Origin: Rhodococcoides corynebacterioides
GTDB taxonomy: Bacteria; Actinomycetota; Actinomycetes; Mycobacteriales; Mycobacteriaceae
NCBI RefSeq assembly: GCF_019834675.1
Contig: NZ_JABUBU010000016.1
Location: 1 to 64,000, forward strand
Length of the DNA stretch: 64,000 bases
Direction of reading: 5' to 3'
In this document: positions 7,631 to 17,037 of the stretch, in pieces
Numbering within the stretch: the first letter of the stretch is position 1
Layout of the letters: every line of letters begins with the position of its first letter
The notes under the pieces: model-generated
Told to the model about the DNA's origin: nothing
Databases searched by the model: none
Seen by the model: the letters and a program-made list of their open reading frames with translations, nothing else
Made by a program: the position numbers and the translations under genes

Positions 7631-8080
7631 ATGAGCGACGACTTCTCCCCCGCCGACGCCCTCGCCGCAGTGCAGGCCCAGCGCGACAAGCTGGCCGAGG
7701 AGTCGGCGTCGCCACGCGGCTACCACCTGATCCTGGCGCTGACGACCGGCGTCCTGATCGCCTCGCCGTTCTGGGACAGCCTCTGGGTGGTCGCGGTGGT
7801 CTACGTTGCGTTCTTCCTGATCCTGTGGGGCCTGATGACCTGGTACAAGCGCGCGAAGGGCATGTGGATCAACGGCCTCGACGAACGCCCGGCACGCCGC
7901 TACTCGGCGACGGGCGGCGCGATCGGCGGCGGCGGGTTCGCGGCGTCCCTGGCAGCGGAATGGGTACTGCACCTGCACGGCGCGAGCCTGGTGCTCGCCG
8001 CCGTCGCCGTGCCGACCATGACCTGGCTCGGCTACCGCTGGGACGCGGCCTACGAGCAGGAACTGCGGGAGTCGGCATGA
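7631..8080 (+). CDS. Small membrane protein co-encoded with a winged-helix regulator
   Basis: A 149-residue protein with a hydrophilic N-terminus (residues 1-27), two closely spaced transmembrane segments at about 30-65, a cytoplasmic stretch, then one or two more hydrophobic segments from about 95 (including SLVLAAVAVPTMTWLGYRW). No known domain is recognised. A GAGGAGG site precedes the ATG. Its stop overlaps the ATG of the next gene (ATGA), a layout that ties it functionally to the small HTH protein. Comparable two-gene modules of a membrane protein with its own regulator are common in actinobacteria; the role here is unknown. Confidence 0.75.
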   Translation: MSDDFSPADALAAVQAQRDKLAEESASPRGYHLILALTTGVLIASPFWDSLWVVAVVYVAFFLILWGLMTWYKRAKGMWINGLDERPARRYSATGGAIGGGGFAASLAAEWVLHLHGASLVLAAVAVPTMTWLGYRWDAAYEQELRESA

Positions 8081-8391
8081 CGGTCACCCCCGCATTCGAT
8101 CCCGTCATCCACGCGCCGCTCCGGCTCCAGATCTGCGCTCTGCTCGCGCCGGTGACCTCGATGGAGTTCGCCACGCTGCGCGGTCACCTGGACGTCAGCG
8201 AATCCGTGCTGAGCAAGCACCTCAAGACGCTCGAGGACGCCGGGCACATTCGAATCCGCAAGGCCACCAGCAACTCCCGCGTCCGCACCAGCGCGGCGAT
8301 GACACCGGAGGGCAGAGCCGCCTACGACGCGCACGTGGCCGAGCTCCGACGCATCGTCGGAGCCGGACCCGATCGGGGCCCGAACGGCTAG
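8077..8391 (+). CDS. Winged-helix transcriptional regulator (ArsR/MarR-like, 104 aa)
   Basis: A single winged-helix DNA-binding domain: HAPLRLQICALLAPV, then SESVLSKHLKTLEDAGHIRI as the recognition helix and wing, then a short C-terminal helix with an AAMTPEGRAAYDAH segment. It belongs to the small standalone winged-helix (HTH_34-like) group. It is translationally coupled to the membrane protein gene by a 4-nt overlap and probably controls that operon through the GGAAAG repeats. No metal-binding Cys cluster is visible, so metal sensing of the ArsR type is unlikely. Its stop codon shares the palindrome CTAG with the stop of the convergent ppx gene. Confidence 0.85.
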   Translation: MTVTPAFDPVIHAPLRLQICALLAPVTSMEFATLRGHLDVSESVLSKHLKTLEDAGHIRIRKATSNSRVRTSAAMTPEGRAAYDAHVAELRRIVGAGPDRGPNG

Positions 8392-9338
8392 CGCGCGAGC
8401 GACAGGGCGATCCCGTCGAGAATGTCGTGCTCGCTGACCACCAACGACTCGATGCCCGACTCCGCACCGATGCGGTCCGCCAGCGCAGCGGTCACCAGCG
8501 ACCCGCCACCGATCACGTCGACCCGACCCGGATGCATCGACCCGACGGCCGCACGCTGCTCCCGGGTCATGCCGACCAAGCGACCGCACACGTCGTGCAA
8601 CGCGTCGAACCCGATGCGCGACAGATGGATTCGCTCGGGGTCGTACTCCGGGAGATCCTGCGCGACGGCCGCGATGGTGGTCATGGTGCCGGCCACGCCC
8701 ACCCAGGTCCGCGCCTGCGCGACCGGCACCGCCGCGAAGGCCGGTGCCAGGCGCTCGGCGACGAACTCCCGCGCCGCCGCGATCTCGGTCGCGGTGGGTG
8801 GGTCCGACGCCAGGCACCGCTCGGTCAACCGCACGCACCCGATGTCGGCCGAGTGCGCCGCGCTCACTCCCGACGCGTCCCCGAGGACGAGTTCGGTCGA
8901 GCCGCCGCCGAGGTCGACCACCAGGAACGGCCCGTCGGCCGGATCGAGGTCACCCACGGCACCGGCGAAGGACAGGCGCGCTTCCTCGTCGCCCGTCACC
9001 ACCTCGGCGACGGCGCCGGCGGCCACCGGCTCCAGCAGCCGAGACGTCATGTCGAAGAACAGGTCTCGATTGGCGGCGTCACGGGTGGCGGACGTCGCCA
9101 CCATGCGCACCGCGTCGACCCCGCCGAGTCCACCGATGACGTCGACGTACTCGGCCAGGGCCACACGCGTGCGCTCGATCGCCTCGGGGACGAACGCACC
9201 CGTCGCGTCGACACCCTGACCGAGACGGACGACGCGCATCTCCCGCGACAGGTCGCGCAGCCCGGTGCCGCCGGCCTCGACGTCGGCCACCAGCAGACGG
9301 ATCGAATTGGTGCCGCAGTCGATCGCCGCGACCCTCAC
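8388..9338 (-). CDS. ppx2: Exopolyphosphatase/pppGpp phosphohydrolase (Ppx2 type)
   Basis: A 316-residue Ppx/GppA phosphatase of the ASKHA fold. Motifs: phosphate 1 loop IDCGTNSIRLLV at the N-terminus, phosphate 2 loop VVDLGGGSTELVLG near residue 140, and the later GVAGTMTTIAAV block. The length fits the short two-domain Rv1026-type enzyme, which hydrolyses polyphosphate. The GTG at 9338 overlaps the stop of the upstream DUF501 gene by 4 nt (GTGA), indicating coupling. Order eno-ftsB-DUF501-ppx2 is the same as in M. tuberculosis Rv1023-Rv1026. Confidence 0.92.
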   Translation of the reverse strand: MRVAAIDCGTNSIRLLVADVEAGGTGLRDLSREMRVVRLGQGVDATGAFVPEAIERTRVALAEYVDVIGGLGGVDAVRMVATSATRDAANRDLFFDMTSRLLEPVAAGAVAEVVTGDEEARLSFAGAVGDLDPADGPFLVVDLGGGSTELVLGDASGVSAAHSADIGCVRLTERCLASDPPTATEIAAAREFVAERLAPAFAAVPVAQARTWVGVAGTMTTIAAVAQDLPEYDPERIHLSRIGFDALHDVCGRLVGMTREQRAAVGSMHPGRVDVIGGGSLVTAALADRIGAESGIESLVVSEHDILDGIALSLAR

Positions 9339-9850
9339 GAGCGGAGGTCCTCGATCGTGGGCCACTCCGACGGCAGCGCGGTCCCCCGCAGTGGACCCTC
9401 GGCGGCGAGCGCCACGGACTCGTCGCCGAGCGGGTTCACACCCGGCCCCTTCGCCAACGAGTGAGCCATGAGCACGTGGAGGCACTTGACCCGGTCGGGC
9501 ATCCCGCCGCCGGTGAACGTGGTGCCGAGCGAGGCGATCGCGTCGCGCTCGGCCAGGTACGACTCGTGTGCCCGGCGATACCCGGCGGCGAGTTCGGGAT
9601 CGGTGCCGAGCCGCTCGGTCATATCCCGCATGACTCCGGCGGATTCCTGCCGGGACGCCTCGGCCGTCAGCCGCGGGTCGGTCAAGTAGTACAGCGTGGG
9701 GAACGGCGTGCCGTCCGGCAGCGTCGGCGCCGTCTTCACGACGGCCGGTCGGCCGTCCGGAGTGCGGTAGGCGACGGCCAGCACACCACGGGGCTCACGG
9801 CCCAGTTGCTCGGCGACCACCGCCAGGTCCTCGGGCGACACGTCGGTCAT
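9335..9850 (-). CDS. DUF501 family protein
   Basis: A 171-residue protein of the conserved actinobacterial DUF501 family, the Rv1025 counterpart by position. Typical stretches are PRGVLAVAYR, FPTLYYLTDPRL and GMPDRVKCLHVLMAHSLA with GVNPLGDE; the Cys/His pair in KCLHVLMAH is notable. The biochemical function is not known. It lies between the FtsB-like gene and ppx2, overlaps the latter by 4 nt, and so is probably translated from the eno operon. Confidence 0.9.
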   Translation of the reverse strand: MTDVSPEDLAVVAEQLGREPRGVLAVAYRTPDGRPAVVKTAPTLPDGTPFPTLYYLTDPRLTAEASRQESAGVMRDMTERLGTDPELAAGYRRAHESYLAERDAIASLGTTFTGGGMPDRVKCLHVLMAHSLAKGPGVNPLGDESVALAAEGPLRGTALPSEWPTIEDLRS

Positions 9851-9892
9851 GACGACAGAACTTCCTTCGATGGGGCGGTGGGATTGGCAGGC

Positions 9893-10471
9893 TCAGCGAG
9901 GCACGGTCGCGGTCGACCACAACTCGCTGTACCAGGGGCCGGGGGGAGGCGGAGGCGGATCGTTCGCGATGTCGGATCGTGCTCGCGCGCCGGGCAACTG
10001 CACCTGGTACGGCGTCTCACCGGGCATCACGAAACCGAGCCGCTCCCGCGCCTGGGCGGTGATGTACGCGGGATCCTCCGTCTGATCCTTCCGGATCTGC
10101 AGTTGCTCCACCCGCTCCTCGAGCACGACGCGCTCCGCGGCGACGTCGGCCGCGTCCGACCGCTGCGAGACGTAGGTGCGCAACGGGTAGGCCAGCGTCA
10201 ACGCCAGCGCACACACCACCACGGCGAGAATCACGGCCTTGCCGGTCGACAGGCCGAGGAACGTGCGTTCACCGCCGCGGTCACCGCGTCCGCGCCGACC
10301 GCGGCGGCCGACCAGGGCGGCGCCGTCGCTGATGACGTCGTCGACCAGCCCGGCGACACCGCGCGACCCCGACCCGGGGCGACGGGTGGACCGACCGGGA
10401 CGCTCGCCGCGCCGCGACGATCGGCCCGAAGGCCGCGCCGCGGGACGGGTCGCGTTCCGGTCGGAGGTCAC
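9893..10471 (-). CDS. FtsB/DivIC-type septum formation initiator
   Basis: A 192-residue cell-division protein. A long Arg/Ser-rich cytoplasmic N-terminus (about residues 1-72) precedes one transmembrane helix (AVILAVVVCALALTLAYP, about 79-96), then a coiled coil (DAADVAAERVVLEERVEQLQ) and the family block DPAYITAQARERLGFVMPGE. The C-terminus is Pro-rich. FtsB/DivIC proteins join the FtsQLB complex that activates septal peptidoglycan synthesis. The extended disordered N-terminus is usual in Mycobacteriales. It lies 4 nt downstream of eno, hence the same operon. Confidence 0.9.
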   Translation of the reverse strand: MTSDRNATRPAARPSGRSSRRGERPGRSTRRPGSGSRGVAGLVDDVISDGAALVGRRGRRGRGDRGGERTFLGLSTGKAVILAVVVCALALTLAYPLRTYVSQRSDAADVAAERVVLEERVEQLQIRKDQTEDPAYITAQARERLGFVMPGETPYQVQLPGARARSDIANDPPPPPPGPWYSELWSTATVPR

Positions 10472-10475
10472 CCTG

Positions 10476-12624
<2,149 letters not shown>

Positions 12625-12728
12625 GGTCCCATCATCCCGAGCGAGGGTAATAGGACCCTAAAGAGAAGCAAAAAACCAGGTCCAGGGCTGTTTTCGACGG
12701 GCCGGACCGTGTAGCTTCCTCGCACGAA

Positions 12729-12747
12729 CAAGGTTTGCCTAACCTCC
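12729..12747 (+). promoter_or_regulatory. IdeR/DtxR-type iron box upstream of efeU
   Basis: The 19-mer centred on AAGGTTTGCCTAACCT matches the DtxR/IdeR consensus (TWAGGTWAGSCTWACCTWA) at about 15 of 19 positions, including both GG and CC half-site cores. It lies 28 bp before the efeU start, where iron-loaded IdeR would repress the efe operon. Confidence 0.8.
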
Positions 12748-12775
12748 AACCCTCCGATCCACCCGGGAGCCGCCC

Positions 12776-13663
12776 GTGTCCGTCGTCCTCGCCGCCGCGT
12801 CGGCCCCCGGCGTCGCCACCCAGATCGCCGGCAGCGCCCTCATCGGCGTGCGGGAGGGACTCGAGACCGGCATCGTCGTCATGATCCTCGTGGCGTTCCT
12901 GGTCGAGTCCGACCGCCGCGACGCCCTCCGGTGGGTCTGGACGGGCGTGCTGGCCGCCGTCGTCATGGTCGTGGCGGTCTTCGCCGTCATCCACTGGGGC
13001 ACCTCGACGGTGACGGGCCTGACGGCCGAGATCGTCGCCGGCGTCGCGTCGCTGGTCGCCGTCGCCATCGTCACCACCATGGTCCTCTGGATGCGCAGCG
13101 CCGCCGCGACGATCTCCGGGTCCCTGCGCACCGGCCTGACCCGCGCCCTCGACGTCGGTCCCCTCGCGATCGTCGCCCTGTCCTTCCTCGCCGTGGGCCG
13201 CGAGGGCATCGAGACCGCGTTGCTCATGGTCGGCTACGCCGAGAACGCCGCCGGCAGTCCCTGGCCGCTGGTCGGGCTGCTCGTCGGCGTCGCCGTGGCC
13301 GCCGCACTCACCGTCGCGCTGTACGTCGGCGCGATCCGCATCGACCTCGCCCGCTTCTTCCGCTGGACCGGCGTCGCGCTGATCGCCGTCGCCGCCGGCA
13401 TCCTCGGCTACGGCATCCGCGCCCTACAGATCGGCGGCGTGATTCCCGGCGGCGGGGCCGTCGCCGTCGACCTCACCTCCTGGTGGGACGCCGGGAGCTG
13501 GTACGGCACCCTCGTCGCCGGCGTCCTCAACCTGCGCCCCGATCCGACGGTGCTGCAGCTCGCCGCGTGGGCGACCTACCTCGTCGTCGTCCTCACCCTC
13601 TTCCTCCGGCCGACGCGCGCGCCCGCCGCACGCTCGGCCACCCCCGCCCCCGCCGCGTCCTGA
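12776..13663 (+). CDS. efeU: EfeU ferrous iron permease (FTR1 family)
   Basis: A 295-residue membrane protein with about seven transmembrane helices. The two iron-binding RExxE motifs of the FTR1 family are present: REGLE near residue 25 and REGIE near residue 142. It imports ferrous iron at the cytoplasmic membrane as the channel part of EfeUOB. The GTG at 12776 lies just downstream of the iron box. The Pro/Ala-rich C-terminal tail is of no known role. First gene of the efeUOB operon; the next gene starts 55 nt later. Confidence 0.93.
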   Translation: MSVVLAAASAPGVATQIAGSALIGVREGLETGIVVMILVAFLVESDRRDALRWVWTGVLAAVVMVVAVFAVIHWGTSTVTGLTAEIVAGVASLVAVAIVTTMVLWMRSAAATISGSLRTGLTRALDVGPLAIVALSFLAVGREGIETALLMVGYAENAAGSPWPLVGLLVGVAVAAALTVALYVGAIRIDLARFFRWTGVALIAVAAGILGYGIRALQIGGVIPGGGAVAVDLTSWWDAGSWYGTLVAGVLNLRPDPTVLQLAAWATYLVVVLTLFLRPTRAPAARSATPAPAAS

Positions 13664-13718
13664 CGCACCACCGAGTACCTCCCACCCGCTACGCACCCCG
13701 CCCGCTCGAAAGGCTCCC

Positions 13719-14864
13719 ATGCACGTCGCCCGTCGACGGGCCGCACTCGCGGTCTGTCTCGCCCTGCCCGTCGTGATCGCCAGTTGCACCGCCAAGACAC
13801 CCGCGACCACCTCCGCCGACGGCGACATCGCCGTCGAGGCCACCGACACGTCCTGCTCCGTGGGGCGCACCGAGGCCACCACCGGCCCGTCCACCTTCAG
13901 CATCACCAACAGCGGATCGTCGGTGACCGAGTTCTACGTCTACGGCGAGGGCGACCGGGTCGTGGGCGAGGTCGAGAACATCGGCCCCGGACTGTCCCGG
14001 CAACTCGTCGTCTCGCTCCCCCGTCCGGGGACCTACCGCACCGCCTGCAAGCCCGGCATGGTCGGCGACGGTATCCGCGGCGACTTCGTCGTGAGCGGCG
14101 ACGCGGTCGCGACCGACGACGACGGTGCGCTCGCCGAGGCCGCGGACGGCTACCTGCGCTACGTCCGCGCCCAGACCACCGCGCTGCGGGACACGGCGAG
14201 CGGGTTCGTCGACGCCGTCGTCGCCGGTGACGTCGAGGCCGCGAAGACGCAGTACCCGCTGGTGCGGACGTACTACGAACGCATCGAACCCGTCGCCGAG
14301 AGCTTCCCCGACGACCTCGATCCCCGCCTCGACCTGCGTGAACCCGACGTCGAGCCCGGCGATCGGTGGACCGGGTTCCACCGCATCGAGAAGGACCTCT
14401 GGGCGCAGGGGTTGCAGCCGGACATCGCGGAGATCGCCGAGCAGCTGCGGTCCGACATCGACGAACTGGTGCGCGGCGTCGACTCCCCCGACTTCGTGCT
14501 CGACCCGATCACCGTGGCCGGCGGCGCCCAGGGCCTGCTCGACGAGGTCGCCCAGACCAAGATCACCGGCGAGGAGGACGTCTACTCCCACACCGACCTC
14601 TACGACTTCCAGGCCAACGTCGACGGCTCGCAGGCCGCGGTGGCCGCACTCGATCCGATCCTGCGCGCGAAGGACGCCGACCTCGCCGACACCATCGCCG
14701 CGCGCTTCGCCGACCTCGACGCCGAACTGGCCCGGTACCGCACGGGCGAGGCCTTCGTCTCGTACGACACCGTGACCGAGCCGCAGCGCCAGCAGCTCTC
14801 GCAGAAGATCGACGCGCTGTCGGCGTCGGTGAGTCGGGTGCAGGGGGTCGTCGCCGGTGCCTGA
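13719..14864 (+). CDS. efeO: EfeO lipoprotein (cupredoxin plus imelysin/M75 domain)
   Basis: A 381-residue exported iron-binding component of the EfeUOB system. The signal peptide ends in a lipobox-like IASC (Cys near residue 23). An N-terminal cupredoxin-like domain (about 35-130, with FSITNSGSSVTEFYVYGEG and a late GTYRTACKPG) is followed by an M75/imelysin domain holding the hallmark FHRIEKDLW (HxxE) near residue 221. It is thought to bind and hand over periplasmic iron. Its 3' end overlaps efeB by 8 nt. Confidence 0.92.
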   Translation: MHVARRRAALAVCLALPVVIASCTAKTPATTSADGDIAVEATDTSCSVGRTEATTGPSTFSITNSGSSVTEFYVYGEGDRVVGEVENIGPGLSRQLVVSLPRPGTYRTACKPGMVGDGIRGDFVVSGDAVATDDDGALAEAADGYLRYVRAQTTALRDTASGFVDAVVAGDVEAAKTQYPLVRTYYERIEPVAESFPDDLDPRLDLREPDVEPGDRWTGFHRIEKDLWAQGLQPDIAEIAEQLRSDIDELVRGVDSPDFVLDPITVAGGAQGLLDEVAQTKITGEEDVYSHTDLYDFQANVDGSQAAVAALDPILRAKDADLADTIAARFADLDAELARYRTGEAFVSYDTVTEPQRQQLSQKIDALSASVSRVQGVVAGA

Positions 14865-16083
14865 GCTGTCCCGACGCGCCGTCCTCGCCGGCGCCGGGCT
14901 GGGCGCGGTCGCCGTCGGGGCGGGCGTCGCGGTCGGTCGGGGAACGGCGACCGACCCGGCGGCCGCGGGGACCACCGCGGTCGACGGCGTGGTGCCGTTC
15001 CGCGGAGCGCATCAGGCCGGCATCGTCACCCCCGCGCAGGACCGCATGCACATGACGGCGTTCGACGTCACCACCACCTCGCGCGCCGACCTGCTCGACC
15101 TGCTGCGCACCTGGACGCGGATGGCCGAGCGGCTGACCCTCGGCGCGGAAGCCGAGCCCGGCGGTGTCGTCGGCGACGGCCCGTACGCGCCGCCGTCCGA
15201 CACGGGCGAGGCCCACGGGCTGACTCCGTCGCACCTCACCCTGACCATCGGGTTCGGGCCGAGCCTGTTCGACAAACTCGGTCTCGCGGACCGCAGACCG
15301 GCTGCGCTGCAGGAGCTTCCGCGCTTTCCCGGCGACGCGCTGGATCCGGCGCGCAGCGGCGGCGACCTGGTGATCCAGGCCTGCGCCGACGACCCGCAGG
15401 TGGCCGTGCACGCCGTCCGCAACCTCGCGCGGGTCGCGTTCGGCACGGCCTCGGTGCGGTGGTCCCAGCTCGGGTTCGGCCGGACGTCGTCCACGTCGAC
15501 CACCCAGGCCACACCGCGAAACCTGTTCGGGTTCAAGGACGGCACCAACAACATCAAGGCGGAGGACACCGCCGCCGTCGAGCAGCACGTGTGGGCGCGC
15601 TCGGCCGACGGGATGGACGGCGGCAGCTACCTCGTCGCGCGGCGCATCCGCATGCGCATCGAGCCGTGGGACCGGTCCGTGCTCGGCGAGCAGGAGCGCG
15701 TGATCGGGCGCAGCAAGGGCACCGGCGCACCCCTCGGATCCACCGACGAGTTCGACCCCGTCGATCTCGCCTCCACGACCATCGACCGCGACGCCCACGT
15801 CCGACTCGCGTCGGCCGAGGCACTGGGCGGCATTCGCATCCTGCGCCGGGGATACAACTTCACCGACGGCACGGACGGATTCGGACACCTCGACGCCGGG
15901 CTGTTCTTCGTCGCGTTCTGCGCCGATCCCGGCGCGCAGTTCGTGCCGATGCAGCAGGCACTGGCTCGGCACGACGCCTTGAACGAGTACATCTCGCACG
16001 TCGCGTCCGGTGTCTACGCGTGTCCGCCGGGCGTCGCCGAGGGACGGGACGACGACTTCTGGGGCGCCTCGCTACTCGCCTGA
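14857..16083 (+). CDS. efeB: EfeB DyP-type haem peroxidase, Tat-exported
   Basis: A 408-residue dye-decolorising peroxidase. The N-terminus MPELSRRAVLAGAGLGAVAV is a twin-arginine signal, so the folded haem enzyme is exported. DyP features are GFKDGTNN (GxxDG) near residue 224, the proximal-His region DAHVRLAS near 313 and the distal-Arg block RILRRGYNF near 330. In the Efe system it oxidises ferrous iron or acts on haem to release iron; the exact reaction is debated. It overlaps efeO upstream and the convergent mazG 3' end by 12 nt. Confidence 0.94.
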   Translation: MPELSRRAVLAGAGLGAVAVGAGVAVGRGTATDPAAAGTTAVDGVVPFRGAHQAGIVTPAQDRMHMTAFDVTTTSRADLLDLLRTWTRMAERLTLGAEAEPGGVVGDGPYAPPSDTGEAHGLTPSHLTLTIGFGPSLFDKLGLADRRPAALQELPRFPGDALDPARSGGDLVIQACADDPQVAVHAVRNLARVAFGTASVRWSQLGFGRTSSTSTTQATPRNLFGFKDGTNNIKAEDTAAVEQHVWARSADGMDGGSYLVARRIRMRIEPWDRSVLGEQERVIGRSKGTGAPLGSTDEFDPVDLASTTIDRDAHVRLASAEALGGIRILRRGYNFTDGTDGFGHLDAGLFFVAFCADPGAQFVPMQQALARHDALNEYISHVASGVYACPPGVAEGRDDDFWGASLLA

Positions 16084-17031
16084 CACCCCGTGCGCCGGCA
16101 CGTCGCCCGGCCAGTACTTGGTCCACGCCGGGCCGTCGAGGTCCCGCGGCCGGAGCCCGTCCATCGCCGCGGCCCGTTCCGCCGCCCGCACGTCCGCGGC
16201 GAACGCGGTGACCCGACGACGCAGGCCGTCCTCGGCGCTGTCGCCGCCGTGCCCGGGTGAGACGTCGATGCGGACGGCCAGGACGTCGTCGGGAATCAGG
16301 TCGGTGGGCAGCCCGGCGCGCACCGCGCGGGTGGTGACCTGCTGCGCCAACGCGAGGGCCGGCTGCGCGGACGCGACGCCGTCGAGGCACGAGCCCCGCA
16401 CCTTCTCCGCGGCCTTGCGCTCCTCCCAGGCACGTTCCTGCGCCGCGATGTCCACGGGAGCACCCGAGGTGTCGGCCAGGTGGGGGCTGCGGTGGGTCAG
16501 CTTGGCCACCAGCGTCGCCGCGACGTCCTCGATGTCGAACGCGTCGGTCTCGGCGTCGGCGGCGATCCGCGCGTGGAAGAGCACCTGCAGCAACAGGTCC
16601 CCGAGCTCCTCGCGGACGGCGACGGCGTCCCCGGACTCGATCGCGTCGAGCAGCTCGTAGGTCTCCTCGAGCAGGTACGTGCGCAGCGAGGCGTGCGTCT
16701 GCGTCGCCTCCCACCCGCCGAGCGTGCGCAGCCGGTCCATGATGTCCACCGCGTCCGCGAGCGCGCCGGTCCGGCGCTCCTCGGCGGGCCGATCACGGGC
16801 CTCGACGACGTCCTCGCCGCGGTCGATGCGTTCTCGGACGTCGGGGTTGTCGCGGCTGGTGCTGACGAGCACCTCGGGCCGGTCGTCCGGCGTCCGGGAG
16901 GTGTGCGACGCCAGGCGCCAGCGCACCGAGACCGGCACCTCCTCGGTGAACCCGACGGGTTGGGTCAGCAGCGCGATGGCCTGCACGGGCACGAGGGTGG
17001 GGCGCAACGGATCCAGCAGCAGCACCGTCAC
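16072..17031 (-). CDS. mazG: MazG nucleoside triphosphate pyrophosphohydrolase
   Basis: A 319-residue protein matching the mycobacterial Rv1021 architecture: a poorly conserved N-terminal extension of about 95 residues, then the MazG helix bundle with LLEETYELLDAIESGD and EELGDLLLQVLFHARIA supplying the Mg-binding acidic residues. It hydrolyses (oxidised) NTPs to NMP and PPi, cleaning the nucleotide pool. The start GTG at 17031 is 6 nt after the mfd stop, so the two are co-transcribed, coupling repair and pool sanitation. Its end overlaps efeB by 12 nt in convergent orientation. Confidence 0.93.
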   Translation of the reverse strand: MTVLLLDPLRPTLVPVQAIALLTQPVGFTEEVPVSVRWRLASHTSRTPDDRPEVLVSTSRDNPDVRERIDRGEDVVEARDRPAEERRTGALADAVDIMDRLRTLGGWEATQTHASLRTYLLEETYELLDAIESGDAVAVREELGDLLLQVLFHARIAADAETDAFDIEDVAATLVAKLTHRSPHLADTSGAPVDIAAQERAWEERKAAEKVRGSCLDGVASAQPALALAQQVTTRAVRAGLPTDLIPDDVLAVRIDVSPGHGGDSAEDGLRRRVTAFAADVRAAERAAAMDGLRPRDLDGPAWTKYWPGDVPAHGVSGE

Positions 17032-17037
17032 CGACGA

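Noticed and set aside
12640..12700. A mobile-element boundary at the A/T-rich patch before efeU
   Set aside because: There are no inverted or direct repeats at the edges and no transposase; promoter DNA for lpqU and efeU explains it.
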